NCBI GenBank assembly: GCA_964625575.1
Contig: CAZVBQ010000001.1
Location: 186,001 to 250,000 of the forward strand
From: UTCHB3 sp964625575
GTDB taxonomy: Bacteria > Bacteroidota > Ignavibacteria > Ignavibacteriales > Ignavibacteriaceae
Reading direction: 5' to 3'
Length of the DNA: 64,000 nucleotides
The notes below the pieces were generated by a model, which was given only the letters and a program-made list of their open reading frames with translations, was not told where the DNA came from and did no database searches. Shown here one piece after another: positions 7,224 to 15,772 of the stretch (positions are counted from its first letter, which is position 1; every line of letters begins with the position of its first letter). The position numbers were made by a program, and so were the translations under genes.

Positions 7224-7797
7224 CTATATCTTTGACAGCCATTCGATAAATCTTTGGCAGTCCTCACCTTCTGTTGACAAATATCTTTTTGTGATACTCA
7301 GTCCAAATGGCGTTCCAGGTTCTTTTTGCCAGGCCAGCGAAGTGTGTATTTGTGCTTTAGTTCGGTGTATTGACGGGTATTGATTCAGTCCTGCACTTTC
7401 AATATGAGTTAAGGATTTATCCACGTAGGGCATTAACTCATCATCCCCAAGTACTAAAAGGTAATAAAATCTTCAAGTGTGCCGTTTATATCGTTGTTTG
7501 GCATAAGCCAGATCATTATTTCTTGATTATTAAACGTTTTGAGTAGTGTTCCTTCAGGCTGAGGCGCCTCCGGGAAATACTCTACTAACGGCTTTAACAT
7601 TTTTTCTATTTCATTCCATCTTGAAGAGATATGCTGGTCGGCATCCATGTTTATAGCGATTTTATCGACATCGGCAGATTTTAGTCTGACAGGTAGTGAT
7701 TTCAGAAGTGGATCTATCCCACTACAATCAATTATTCGGAATGCCTCACGTATGTTATATTTTTGTAATAACGCCAATACTACAGCCCATTTGACGA
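7224..7797 (-). pseudogene. Broken DUF3226 (TOPRIM-like) gene
   Basis: The minus strand encodes about 190 residues that match my knowledge of the DUF3226 family: GIDPLLKSLPVRLK, the acidic DxD-like INMDADQ, WLMPNN..GTLEDFI, HRTKAQIHTSLAWQ and PGTPFGLSITKRYL. Two lesions inactivate it. The N-terminus, which in intact relatives holds the VEGK-type TOPRIM glutamate, is missing; upstream of about 7797 the DNA belongs to a kinase gene on the other strand. A one-base deletion in a T run (AAAA at 7456-7459 on the plus strand) also creates TAG after LEDFITF. Restoring one T rejoins the frame as LVLGDDELMPYVDK. To my knowledge family members often sit beside an AAA ATPase; none remains here. Confidence 0.8.
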
Positions 7798-8671
7798 GTC
7801 TGAACCCCATACGGCCGCTAAACGCGCCTGATGACTGGGAAAGAAGTGCACTGGAGCTTTTTGGACGTGGTGAAGAAGCGAATTGGGGCTTCAAGACTGA
7901 GAACGGTAAAGTGTATTTGCGTTACATGCGACCCTTCATCACCGAAAAGAGTTGCCTGAAATGTCACGCATTCCAAGGATATAAAGTTGGTGATTTAAGA
8001 GGTGGCACAAGCATTAAAGTGCCAATGGAGAAGTTTAACCTTCTGCAAGATGCTTAAATTGAAAAACAGATCATGAAGACTACACTTCCCTGACTGATGA
8101 AGGAAGGCAATTGCACCTTCACAGAATTCGTGAATCATCAAGAAACACCTATAACCTGATTCAGAATTTGTGGGCATGGGCAAATATACAAAGACATGAC
8201 ACCCGGTTGAATAAAGCACGTTATGATCTCTCCAGTACCACCCATGAAATTTGCAGAGTGTTTGATCTCTCCTTTGTTGAGCAAGAAATAAAGTCGGAAC
8301 TTGATAGCCTTTCGGAAATCGAGGTTGTTTCCGATAGGGATTTGCGCTCAATCGTCATCAGAAATCTGATTAACAATGCTATCAAATTCACGCTACAGGG
8401 CGGTTCAATATCCATTAAACTTCAGGAGCAGCAACTGGAAGAGGTTTTCTCAATCACCGACATAGGAGTAGGTATAGATCAGGAGAATATCGACCAATTT
8501 TCCAGCGATGATTTTATAGCCTTTAGTAATGACATGGAAGGAGAAAAAGGAACCGGGCTTGGTCTCATACTCTGCAGGGAGTATGTGGTACTCCATGGCG
8601 GCAAATTCTCGGTGACAAGCGAAAAAGGAAAAGGTTCTACTTTTACTTTCATCATTCCAATCGGCAAATAA
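7788..8671 (+). pseudogene. Broken heme-sensor (DUF3365/Tll0287-like) histidine kinase
   Basis: Two fragments of one kinase gene in different frames. About 7788-8057 encodes the second half of a DUF3365 domain (NPIRPLNAPDDWE, CLKCH heme-attachment motif, GYKVGDLRGGTSIKVP) and stops at 8055-8057. After about 10 codons with a stop, 8063-8671 encodes the end of a dimerisation helix (NLIQNLWAWANIQ) and a complete ATPase domain: N box NNAIKFT, G1 DIGVGI, G2 GTGLGL, ending GSTFTFIIPIGK. The signal sequence, the first half of DUF3365, any PAS region and the phospho-acceptor His are missing. The 5' break is fused to the DUF3226 remnant. No functional product is expected. Confidence 0.85.
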
Positions 8672-8771
8672 GAATATTTTGTGATTCCTTTGTTTTCAAT
8701 TCAATATCAGAATCCTTTTTTATTTTTTTTTAATCATATTGTAAGAGAATTCATTTAATCCGGAGAAACAA

Positions 8772-8963
8772 ATGAAGAAGAACGTTGGATCAACCGACAG
8801 AATTTTAAGATCCGTGCTTGGTGTTGCCATCATTGCTGCGGGCGTATATTTCAAATCGTGGTGGGGCGTTATTGGCATTGTTCCGATTGTTACCGCGACG
8901 CTGGGTGTTTGCCCTGCTTACCATCCACTCGGTATCAACACCTGCAAGACAGAGAAGAAGTAG
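8772..8963 (+). CDS. DUF2892 (YgaP-type) small membrane protein
   Basis: 63 residues. The pattern RILRSVLGVAIIAAGVYFKSWWGVIGIVPIVTATLGVCPAYHPLGINTC is the DUF2892 signature: two short membrane helices, a conserved CPAYxxLGxxTC end, and a basic tail. In YgaP this module anchors a rhodanese domain; here it stands alone, which is common. A good Shine-Dalgarno (GGAG) precedes the ATG. A terminator-like hairpin follows at 8973, so it is probably a single-gene transcript. Its role is unknown, though the conserved cysteines suggest sulfur or redox chemistry (inference). Confidence 0.9.
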   Translation: MKKNVGSTDRILRSVLGVAIIAAGVYFKSWWGVIGIVPIVTATLGVCPAYHPLGINTCKTEKK

Positions 8964-8972
8964 AATATTACA

Positions 8973-9004
8973 GGGTGGTCTCAGCGGGGCCACCCTTCCT
9001 TTTT
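8973..9004 (+). terminator. Intrinsic terminator after the DUF2892 gene
   Basis: GGGTGG (8973-8978) pairs with CCACCC (8990-8995), followed by TTCCTTTTT. The position, ten bases after the stop codon, fits a terminator. Confidence 0.65.
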
Positions 9005-9091
9005 CCTGAATAACTCCCCTCCCCGGTATTTTTCCGTCTAGGAAACAAGCCTTAACTTTCACTTCATATTCCACTAAATTTTGTGAATGTT

Positions 9092-10207
9092 ATGAAACTC
9101 CTCCATCTTCTTTTCGTTCTGATCTCTATGTCTTCCCCCATCCTTTCCCAAATTACATTAAAATGCGATGAAACCGGCACTTTCAACGAAGGAATGCTTT
9201 CATTTCGAAGAGGTGAAATGTGGGGTTTTGCCGATTCAACCGGTAAAGAGGTTATCTCTCCGGCATATTATTACTCGTTTGGGGCTCCATTCTTTTCAGA
9301 TGGACTCGCGGTGGTGCAATTGGCCAAAGGCGGTAAATTCGGTGCGGTTGACAAATCTGGAAAACTTGCTGTTAAACCTGACTTTTTCACCCTCTCAAGG
9401 TTTGGTTCCGGTGTGGCAGTCGCTCACAAACCGGCGGATGCCAAAATTCCCACTACCAGAGCCCACTGCAAGGTGGTCTCCAATACCGGTGAAATAGTAA
9501 ACGATTCAACAGTTAACGATCACGGATTTCAAACCTGGTACACCGAAGGTCTTTCTGTATTCAGAAATGGAGGGCTTTACGGATATCTGGATCCCAAAGG
9601 TTCAATCACCATCCAGGCAACATTTAAGGATGCCCGGAATTTTAGCAGCGGTATGGCTGTCGTGAGAACCACCTCAGGCTGGACATTCATTGATAAAACA
9701 GGCAAACTTCTCGAAAATTTCACTTCACTGACTGAACCGGGCTCATTCTCCGGGGATGTGGCAACGTTCACCGGCACGAATGGAAAGAAAGCCGCGATCG
9801 ACAAAACCGGGAAAGTGGTTATCAATCCGGTGTATGATCAGCTCGCCACTTTTGAGAATGGTTTTTCCACCGGAAAGTACAGCGATAGCAAAACGTATGA
9901 GAGTGTATTCGAGCTCGTTACTTCAACAGGAAAAGTGATAAGAAAATTTGCCCCTTCACTTGACAAGGGGGTCTATTATGAGATCCGGTCGGGCTTTGGT
10001 GACGGGCTCGCGGTTATAGTCGAAGGGTTCAGCCACTACGGATTTGTTGATACCAAAGGCACTATCACGATCAAAACCGGCTTCAGTGAAGTTACGAAAT
10101 TTGTGAGCGGAAGAGCTTATGCCCGCTCAACCGATCCAAAAACTGGTGCCACAAAAGAAGGATACATAGACGCTTCAGGAAAGTTCGTTTTTTATACAAG
10201 TAAATAA
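9092..10207 (+). CDS. Secreted WG-repeat protein
   Basis: 371 residues from the ATG at 9092; a GTG three codons earlier is less likely because the signal peptide (MKLLHLLFVLISMSSPILSQ) begins at the ATG. The mature protein is a row of about seven WG/KWG repeats, each roughly W/YGF-D-x-x-G-K-x-x-I-x-P-x-Y/F followed by F-x-x-G-L/M-A-V (MWGFADSTGKEVISPAY, KFGAVDKSGKLAVKPDF, LYGYLDPKGSITIQATF, GWTFIDKTGK, KKAAIDKTGKVVINPVY, HYGFVDTKGTITIKTGF). Such proteins are predicted beta-rich, surface or periplasmic, of unknown function. It precedes an oxidoreductase by 15 bases and may share its transcript. Confidence 0.9.
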   Translation: MKLLHLLFVLISMSSPILSQITLKCDETGTFNEGMLSFRRGEMWGFADSTGKEVISPAYYYSFGAPFFSDGLAVVQLAKGGKFGAVDKSGKLAVKPDFFTLSRFGSGVAVAHKPADAKIPTTRAHCKVVSNTGEIVNDSTVNDHGFQTWYTEGLSVFRNGGLYGYLDPKGSITIQATFKDARNFSSGMAVVRTTSGWTFIDKTGKLLENFTSLTEPGSFSGDVATFTGTNGKKAAIDKTGKVVINPVYDQLATFENGFSTGKYSDSKTYESVFELVTSTGKVIRKFAPSLDKGVYYEIRSGFGDGLAVIVEGFSHYGFVDTKGTITIKTGFSEVTKFVSGRAYARSTDPKTGATKEGYIDASGKFVFYTSK

Positions 10208-10222
10208 CAGTAAGGAAAAATT

Positions 10223-11125
10223 ATGAAAAAACCAGTGATTGGATTTATCGGACTTGGACTTATGGGTAAACCCATGGCAGCAAGATTAATTGGTGCCGGG
10301 TACAAACTGCATGTTTACAACAGAAGCATAGCCAAGGCCGGGGAACTTATAGCGCTCGGAGCGGAGTTCGAAGGTTCACCGCTAATGGTTGCCGGACTTT
10401 GTGATGTTGTCTTCTCGATGGTTACCGGTTCCCCCGCCCTGGAAGAAATTTCGACCGGTGAAGAAGGCATAATTCACGGTTTGAAACCGGGAGGGCTACA
10501 CATCGACTGTAGTACAATACTAGCTTCCACTTCAACCAATCTTTTCGAACGGTACTTGAGTGAAGGCAAGCACTTTATTCACGCTCCAGTACTTGGCAGC
10601 ACGACGCAGGCTACGGAAGGTCAGCTGCTGATTTTCCCCGGTGGTAATAAAAAACAGACCGAATTCGCGCGACCGCTTTTCGAAGTATTGGCAAGGTTGA
10701 TAATCGAATCAGACCACCCGTCACAATCGAGCAACCTGAAGATCGCTTTAAATTCTATTATTGCAGGTACAATAGGAATGCTTTCGCAAGCAATGGTATT
10801 CCTTGAGAAAGCCGGAGTGGATAACTCGACCTTTCTCAGCGTATTGGCTGAGTCCACGTTAAACTCCCCGACAATTCAGTTCAAAGGCAACAATATCCTT
10901 GACAGGAATTTCATTCCACGTTTCACGGTTGAAAATCTGCTCAAAGATACCCGTTACATGACTGAATCATGTGCCACGCTTGGCTGCCGCTCAGATGTGT
11001 CTGAAGCTATCGCAAGTGTTATCAGTGACTCAATCGCTCTCGGTCACGGCAAAGAGGATTACTCTGCCATGATCAAAGCTTTCGAAGCAAAAGCAAATGT
11101 TGAAGTAAAAAGAAAAGAGATTTAA
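10223..11125 (+). CDS. NAD(P)-dependent beta-hydroxyacid dehydrogenase
   Basis: 300 residues, the typical length of the 3-hydroxyisobutyrate / tartronate semialdehyde / glyoxylate-succinic semialdehyde reductase family. A Rossmann domain starts with GFIGLGLMGKPMAARL and continues as YKLHVYNRS, favouring NADP or NAD. The substrate-binding GxxxxA-type turn is in HAPVLGSTTQATEG, and the all-alpha C-terminal domain carries the catalytic-lysine region LKIALNSIIAG. AAGGA lies before the ATG. The stop overlaps the next ATG by one base (TAATG), so the two are co-translated. Substrate cannot be assigned; GLYR-type semialdehyde reductases are the closest impression. Confidence 0.9.
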   Translation: MKKPVIGFIGLGLMGKPMAARLIGAGYKLHVYNRSIAKAGELIALGAEFEGSPLMVAGLCDVVFSMVTGSPALEEISTGEEGIIHGLKPGGLHIDCSTILASTSTNLFERYLSEGKHFIHAPVLGSTTQATEGQLLIFPGGNKKQTEFARPLFEVLARLIIESDHPSQSSNLKIALNSIIAGTIGMLSQAMVFLEKAGVDNSTFLSVLAESTLNSPTIQFKGNNILDRNFIPRFTVENLLKDTRYMTESCATLGCRSDVSEAIASVISDSIALGHGKEDYSAMIKAFEAKANVEVKRKEI

Positions 11126-12492
11126 TGAAAAGAACTTTGTTTACCACCCTGTTACTCCTCCTGGTCGTAAGTTCAGCGCTAACCGCTCAAACACTCTCAG
11201 GTTTTCTTGATGTGGGTGGAAAGAAACTGGAACTGATCTTTCTTCTAAATGAGAAGGAAAGCACATTTGATGTACCGGCTCAGTTTTCATACGGTTTGAA
11301 GCTTACTTCAGCTGTTTTCGAACAGGACAGCCTGCTGATAACCCTCGAGTCGATGAAAATAGCCTACCGGGGAAAGGTTTACGGATCAATCGATTCAGTT
11401 AACGGAGTGTATACTCAAAGCGGCAGATCGATGCCTCTCACGCTCTTCCCAAAACCCGACTATGTTTCCGTGAAACGCATACAAGTTATAGAGCCACCAT
11501 TTCCCTATTACTCGACGGATACAGTATTTTTTAATAAACAGGCAGACGTTAAACTCGCCGCGACGATAACCGCCCCCGATACTAAAGGCAAATACCCCGC
11601 GGTAATTCTGGTGACGGGTTCCGGTCCCCAAAACAGGAATGAAGAACTTGTGGGGCATAAGCCATTCTTGGTGATAGCAGACTGGTTGGCTAAAAATGGA
11701 ATTGTGGCCCTCCGGTACGATGACAGGGGTTTCGCTAAATCCACCGGTAACTTTCAAGCAGGAACAACGCTTGACTTTGCGGGTGATGCTTCCGCGGCAA
11801 TCGACTTTCTTCGTACTCTGCCGTTTGTGGATACATCGAAAGTGGGCCTCATCGGTCACAGTGAAGGAGGTTTGATAGCTCCTATCGTGGCAACCACTAA
11901 CACCGGAACCCGGTTTATAGTCTCACTCGCGGGAACAGGTGTTAACGGGAAGGAGATCATTCTAAAGCAGTCTTACCTTCTTGCCGCGGCGGAAAGTGAA
12001 GATACAACCGACCTTTCCACTTTGATCGAACTTTCAAAAACCTGCATGGACGCGGTGCTTGCAAATCCGAAGATGGCGGCGAAAAGTATAGACTCTGCTT
12101 ACAAGGCATTTTTCACGCGGTTCTCACCGGAAGAAAAAGAGAGGTTGATGAAGAAAGAACAATTTGATAAACGTGGTCTCTTCGCTTTCACCACTCCGTG
12201 GTTCATCCAGTTCCTTACGCTTGAACCGGTACCTTATTGGGAAAAGGTAAGGGTTCCGGTACTCGGTCTTTGGGGAAGTAAAGACCTACAGGTGCCCCCG
12301 ACCCAGTCGATCCCTCCCATCAAAGCGGCTCTCGCAAAAACGGGGGTCAGGTACGAACTCGAAGTAATGGAATCGCTCAATCACCTGTTCCAAAAGGTTA
12401 AAACCGGTGGAATGAGTGAATACGCAAAAAGTGAGATCACAATTGAACCGGAAGTGCTTGAGAGACTCGTTAAGTTTATCAAAAGCCTCTAA
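11125..12492 (+). CDS. Secreted alpha/beta hydrolase (S33-like esterase/peptidase)
   Basis: 455 residues. A signal peptide (to about 22, ending LTAQ) is followed by an N-terminal beta domain (about 25-140). The alpha/beta hydrolase domain shows TGSGPQNRNEE, ALRYDDRGFAKSTG, the nucleophile elbow GHSEGG with Ser246, GLWGSKDLQVP near the acid residue, and SLNHLFQ with the catalytic His. This layout matches the prolyl oligopeptidase/EstA-like secreted hydrolases common in Bacteroidota. The gene overlaps the dehydrogenase by one base and converges on the next gene with a three-base gap. Substrate unknown; esterase or aminopeptidase activity is likely from the family. Confidence 0.88.
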   Translation: MKRTLFTTLLLLLVVSSALTAQTLSGFLDVGGKKLELIFLLNEKESTFDVPAQFSYGLKLTSAVFEQDSLLITLESMKIAYRGKVYGSIDSVNGVYTQSGRSMPLTLFPKPDYVSVKRIQVIEPPFPYYSTDTVFFNKQADVKLAATITAPDTKGKYPAVILVTGSGPQNRNEELVGHKPFLVIADWLAKNGIVALRYDDRGFAKSTGNFQAGTTLDFAGDASAAIDFLRTLPFVDTSKVGLIGHSEGGLIAPIVATTNTGTRFIVSLAGTGVNGKEIILKQSYLLAAAESEDTTDLSTLIELSKTCMDAVLANPKMAAKSIDSAYKAFFTRFSPEEKERLMKKEQFDKRGLFAFTTPWFIQFLTLEPVPYWEKVRVPVLGLWGSKDLQVPPTQSIPPIKAALAKTGVRYELEVMESLNHLFQKVKTGGMSEYAKSEITIEPEVLERLVKFIKSL

Positions 12493-12495
12493 GCA

Positions 12496-15400
12496 CTAAC
12501 CCAGAAAATCAATCTTTTCAGGCGGGTACAACTGATTAACCAGATATGTACCCGCTTCTGAATATTCTCTCAGATAGCCCTCGATATCCTCGGTGATCAG
12601 GTAGTCGAACACCCTCTCTATTTCATTCTCTTCGTTCCTGTACTCAACCACATTCAGGCAGTCATTCCAAACATCAAGGTGTTGCCTTAATTGATGTAAT
12701 AATTCCCCTTTAACAGCGGATTTTACCAGCAACACAGGTCTCATCATATCCGCTTCCATCGCGTGAACCGGCGGAAGATAAAAAATTGATTCCACGCCAA
12801 ATTTATCCTTGTTCAACCGGGCGGAGAGCCGTTCAATGAATTTAGCTGTACGGTTATATTTGATGTTTTCACCGAGTTCCTTGAATGTATGGGCGGGTTG
12901 TTCACTGTGTTCCTCTGTTTCCGAGTACCCTTCGGGCATTATCAAGGCAAGCGCCATTTCCTCTTCGGCATTCATCAAAACCTTGAGTGTTCCCCCTTCA
13001 AATTCATCCCAGATATCTGTAACATATACCACATTTCTGAGGTGAGCATATTCAGGAAGCATGTCTACGAGCAAATTACTCGATTCTTTAATGAAGCGTT
13101 CATTAAATGAAGAGTGTTCCTCATCCAGGAAGAGGGGCAGATATCGGATTGATGACTCCACAAGATCCTGGAAGAAGTGGGTACCGAAACTCAAGTCAGG
13201 TTTATAATTACCCTTCTTCTTCGAAATCTCGATGAGCATTGAGCAGTTGTTGATCTGTGAATAAGTGACACTCACACCCAGTTTGATGTCGCCACGGCTG
13301 CCCCATCTTCCAGGACCCATCAGAAGGAACTTCTTCCGCGGTAACATCTTGTTAAGTTTGCCAATTATCGTCGCGACATCCAGCATTTCCTCCTTCGATG
13401 ACAATGCGTCATATCCATCAGGATCAACATAAACGATGAACCGGAGAGGTGGAACCCTGCCGTTTGAAATGTGCTTGGTTGCTGAAAATACCACCCGGTC
13501 GGCAGGTACATTTTTCGGGATCGCATCCGCCGTGTTCTGCTTGGTATAACTTTGCGGGCGGCACTGCAGCAGGTAAAAATCCTTGCCGTCACTCGCGAAC
13601 TCAACATCTACAGGCACGCCAAACTTGTTCTGGAGAATCTGGAGCATCGTGTGCATTTTAGGCAGGAAGTGCGTCTTGTTCAACATTCCTTCGAAAGTGA
13701 CCACAAATTCATCTTCCTGATAATCAACCTGCAGCGGATTCGGCGGACGAAGCATTCCGTTTGAAATAACTGAAACAATATTGTTGATCTGCGGATAATC
13801 AGTACCCACTTCCCGGATCAGGGTTTCAAGATCAAGCGTCTGAAATTGATTTGTTTTCAGATTAATAAGATCGATCTTCTTTGGCGAATATCTTATCGAC
13901 TCCTGAAGTGTAACGTTGACCCTAAGATTCGGCTGACCGGGAGCAATCAGAATGGGATAGTCATCACTTACACGGTCAACCGCGCGTGTACCGAGTCCCG
14001 GAACAAGCCTGACGAGACCGTCTTCGCGGTTGATCCTCGGTGACCAGCGAAACTCATTGTTGCTGAACGCCACACCGGCAAACGCGGGGAAATAATAGTC
14101 GCCAACCCGGTTTCCCACCACTTCCATTATCATAATACCCATCTCTTCGTGGAAGTCGATGAGTCCTCTTTCAGTTCTGTACTCAATGGGGTCAGGTCCA
14201 AAAGTTGAGGCATAAACCTCGGCGATTGCATCCATCAGCGCGCTTAACCTCTCAGGTTTGGATCCTTGATTGGCGAGGAAAAGACTTTTGTACTTGCCTG
14301 AAAAGGCGGAACCCACTTGATCTTCGAGAAGGCTGGAGCTTCTGACAATGATAGGGCTGTTTCCAAAATCGTCAAGCGCAACCGAAAGCCCTTTGAGCAT
14401 GTCGGGTGGAAACTGACTGTCTTTGAATAACTGAAGAACCTGAGGGTACTCAACCCTGATCTCTTCCAGGTCGCGATATTTGTGTTCGTAAACCTCTTCG
14501 AGGTTATTGTACTGGATAAACTGCATCACGCAGTCAGAGGTCAGATACCAGGTTTTGGGGATCTTCACTTCGAACGGCAGTTCCGCGTTGTTTACGCTGG
14601 CCTTGAGGATATTATGAGCAAGAAAGACACCGGAACTTTTACCGCCCAATTTACCGTGACTCCCTGGCAGGAAGATCATTTTATCGATCAACTTGTGGAA
14701 GTCGGTAAGTTTTACATAATCTTTCGCGATCTGAATAAAATCGAGATCATCTGTTAAAAACCTTCGCAGAAGGGAAACCCTCAGCCCTTTAACCGTAGCC
14801 GGTGAGAGTTCAATCTTTTCCGGCGCCATGTGGTAAAATCTTCTTATGGCATCTGAAATATCTGCGAGCGATGAATCCTGAGACTCCAACACCTTTATGA
14901 GCGAACTTGTATTGTCATTTTGTATCCACTTCTGAACACGCCAAAGTATCTCCTCCTCGGTGAAATTCTCACTCGTAAGTTTAAGAATTGAGGAAATATA
15001 GCTGTCATAATCGTTAATTATTCTTTTCTGAAGTGGGCGGTTCTCATCTTCCGTGCCCCTTTCTTCCTCACCTTTCAGATCGATGCTCATCTCTTTGAGC
15101 AGCACTTCCGCTTCCTCAATCCCCTTCCAGTTCAATTGATGAAGCATTTTCCGCAAGAGACGCATGAACAACGCCGGATCGGTCTTTCTTATCATGTCGA
15201 TCACTATCCGCCACTCGGTCTTATCCGTCACAGCCTCTTCCACCCGCTTACGGTCAAGTTTTTTCCTTAGCCGGTGATTGAAAATAAAATCACCAAGACG
15301 GTAAGCCACAGTTTCAAGTAAACGTTTTTCCTGTTTCAGGAACGGACCGATATCAGCCGGGGCGACCTCCTTGATATAGGTAACCTGAATATCGCCAACT

Positions 15401-15675
15401 ATCTTCTCACCTGCAACGAGATCGTGACTGAGCACAGGCATGTCTTCGATATAACCACCTGTCTCAAAGGTTTTGTCCCTGTACCTCAGACGCACCTCAC
15501 ATATATCGGGAAACTGCCAGGCAGCACGCATCCTTTTGATCACGATCAGAAAGACATCTTCTTTCATCAGTGTCTGATCATGCAACAGTTCTTCAAGTTC
15601 GTGCAAAAAAGAAAGTTCTTTTATTCTTTCTTCCAGTACAGTTGTTGGTTTTGGGGTCTGTTCAGGTTTTGACAT
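12496..15675 (-). CDS. Large PEP/pyruvate-binding domain protein (PPDK N-domain only)
   Basis: 1059 residues. Residues about 15-140 look like a GAF-like sensory module (GGYIEDMPVLSHDLVAGEKIVGDIQV). An all-helical region follows, then a PPDK/PEP-synthase ATP-grasp domain from about 340 (GKLGGKSSGVFLA) through IVRSSSLLEDQVGSAFSGKY to the closing LLQCRPQSYT near 706. The last 350 residues hold another conserved block (MGPGRWGSRGDIKLGV, FGTHFFQDLVESSIRYLPL). I see no swivelling phosphohistidine domain and no PEP TIM barrel, so it cannot perform the full PEP synthase reaction. It may transfer phosphate to another protein or act as a sensor-regulator; both are guesses. Confidence 0.88.
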   Translation of the reverse strand: MSKPEQTPKPTTVLEERIKELSFLHELEELLHDQTLMKEDVFLIVIKRMRAAWQFPDICEVRLRYRDKTFETGGYIEDMPVLSHDLVAGEKIVGDIQVTYIKEVAPADIGPFLKQEKRLLETVAYRLGDFIFNHRLRKKLDRKRVEEAVTDKTEWRIVIDMIRKTDPALFMRLLRKMLHQLNWKGIEEAEVLLKEMSIDLKGEEERGTEDENRPLQKRIINDYDSYISSILKLTSENFTEEEILWRVQKWIQNDNTSSLIKVLESQDSSLADISDAIRRFYHMAPEKIELSPATVKGLRVSLLRRFLTDDLDFIQIAKDYVKLTDFHKLIDKMIFLPGSHGKLGGKSSGVFLAHNILKASVNNAELPFEVKIPKTWYLTSDCVMQFIQYNNLEEVYEHKYRDLEEIRVEYPQVLQLFKDSQFPPDMLKGLSVALDDFGNSPIIVRSSSLLEDQVGSAFSGKYKSLFLANQGSKPERLSALMDAIAEVYASTFGPDPIEYRTERGLIDFHEEMGIMIMEVVGNRVGDYYFPAFAGVAFSNNEFRWSPRINREDGLVRLVPGLGTRAVDRVSDDYPILIAPGQPNLRVNVTLQESIRYSPKKIDLINLKTNQFQTLDLETLIREVGTDYPQINNIVSVISNGMLRPPNPLQVDYQEDEFVVTFEGMLNKTHFLPKMHTMLQILQNKFGVPVDVEFASDGKDFYLLQCRPQSYTKQNTADAIPKNVPADRVVFSATKHISNGRVPPLRFIVYVDPDGYDALSSKEEMLDVATIIGKLNKMLPRKKFLLMGPGRWGSRGDIKLGVSVTYSQINNCSMLIEISKKKGNYKPDLSFGTHFFQDLVESSIRYLPLFLDEEHSSFNERFIKESSNLLVDMLPEYAHLRNVVYVTDIWDEFEGGTLKVLMNAEEEMALALIMPEGYSETEEHSEQPAHTFKELGENIKYNRTAKFIERLSARLNKDKFGVESIFYLPPVHAMEADMMRPVLLVKSAVKGELLHQLRQHLDVWNDCLNVVEYRNEENEIERVFDYLITEDIEGYLREYSEAGTYLVNQLYPPEKIDFLG

Positions 15676-15712
15676 CTAAATCCTAATTTTGGTAATCGAC
15701 TGTTTAAAAATA

Positions 15713-15746
15713 AAAACGCCGCCCCAATTAGACTAATCAGGGCGGC
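15713..15746 (-). terminator. Intrinsic terminator of gdhA
   Basis: On the minus strand GCCGCCC (15746-15740) pairs with GGGCGGC (15724-15718) around a 15-base loop and is followed by GTTTTTA. It lies 27 bases after the gdhA stop. Confidence 0.85.
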
Positions 15747-15772
15747 AGTTCTCTTTAATTCAGGTGGTGTTA

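Noticed and set aside
7454..7894. Reading 7454-7894 as an intact minus-strand protein
   Set aside because: Its first 33 residues are antisense to the kinase remnant and it stops at a frameshift; it is the broken DUF3226 gene.
7647..8057. Reading 7647-8057 as a single intact plus-strand protein
   Set aside because: The first 48 codons are antisense to the DUF3226 remnant; only the part from about 7788 matches DUF3365, so the ORF is an accident of the fusion.
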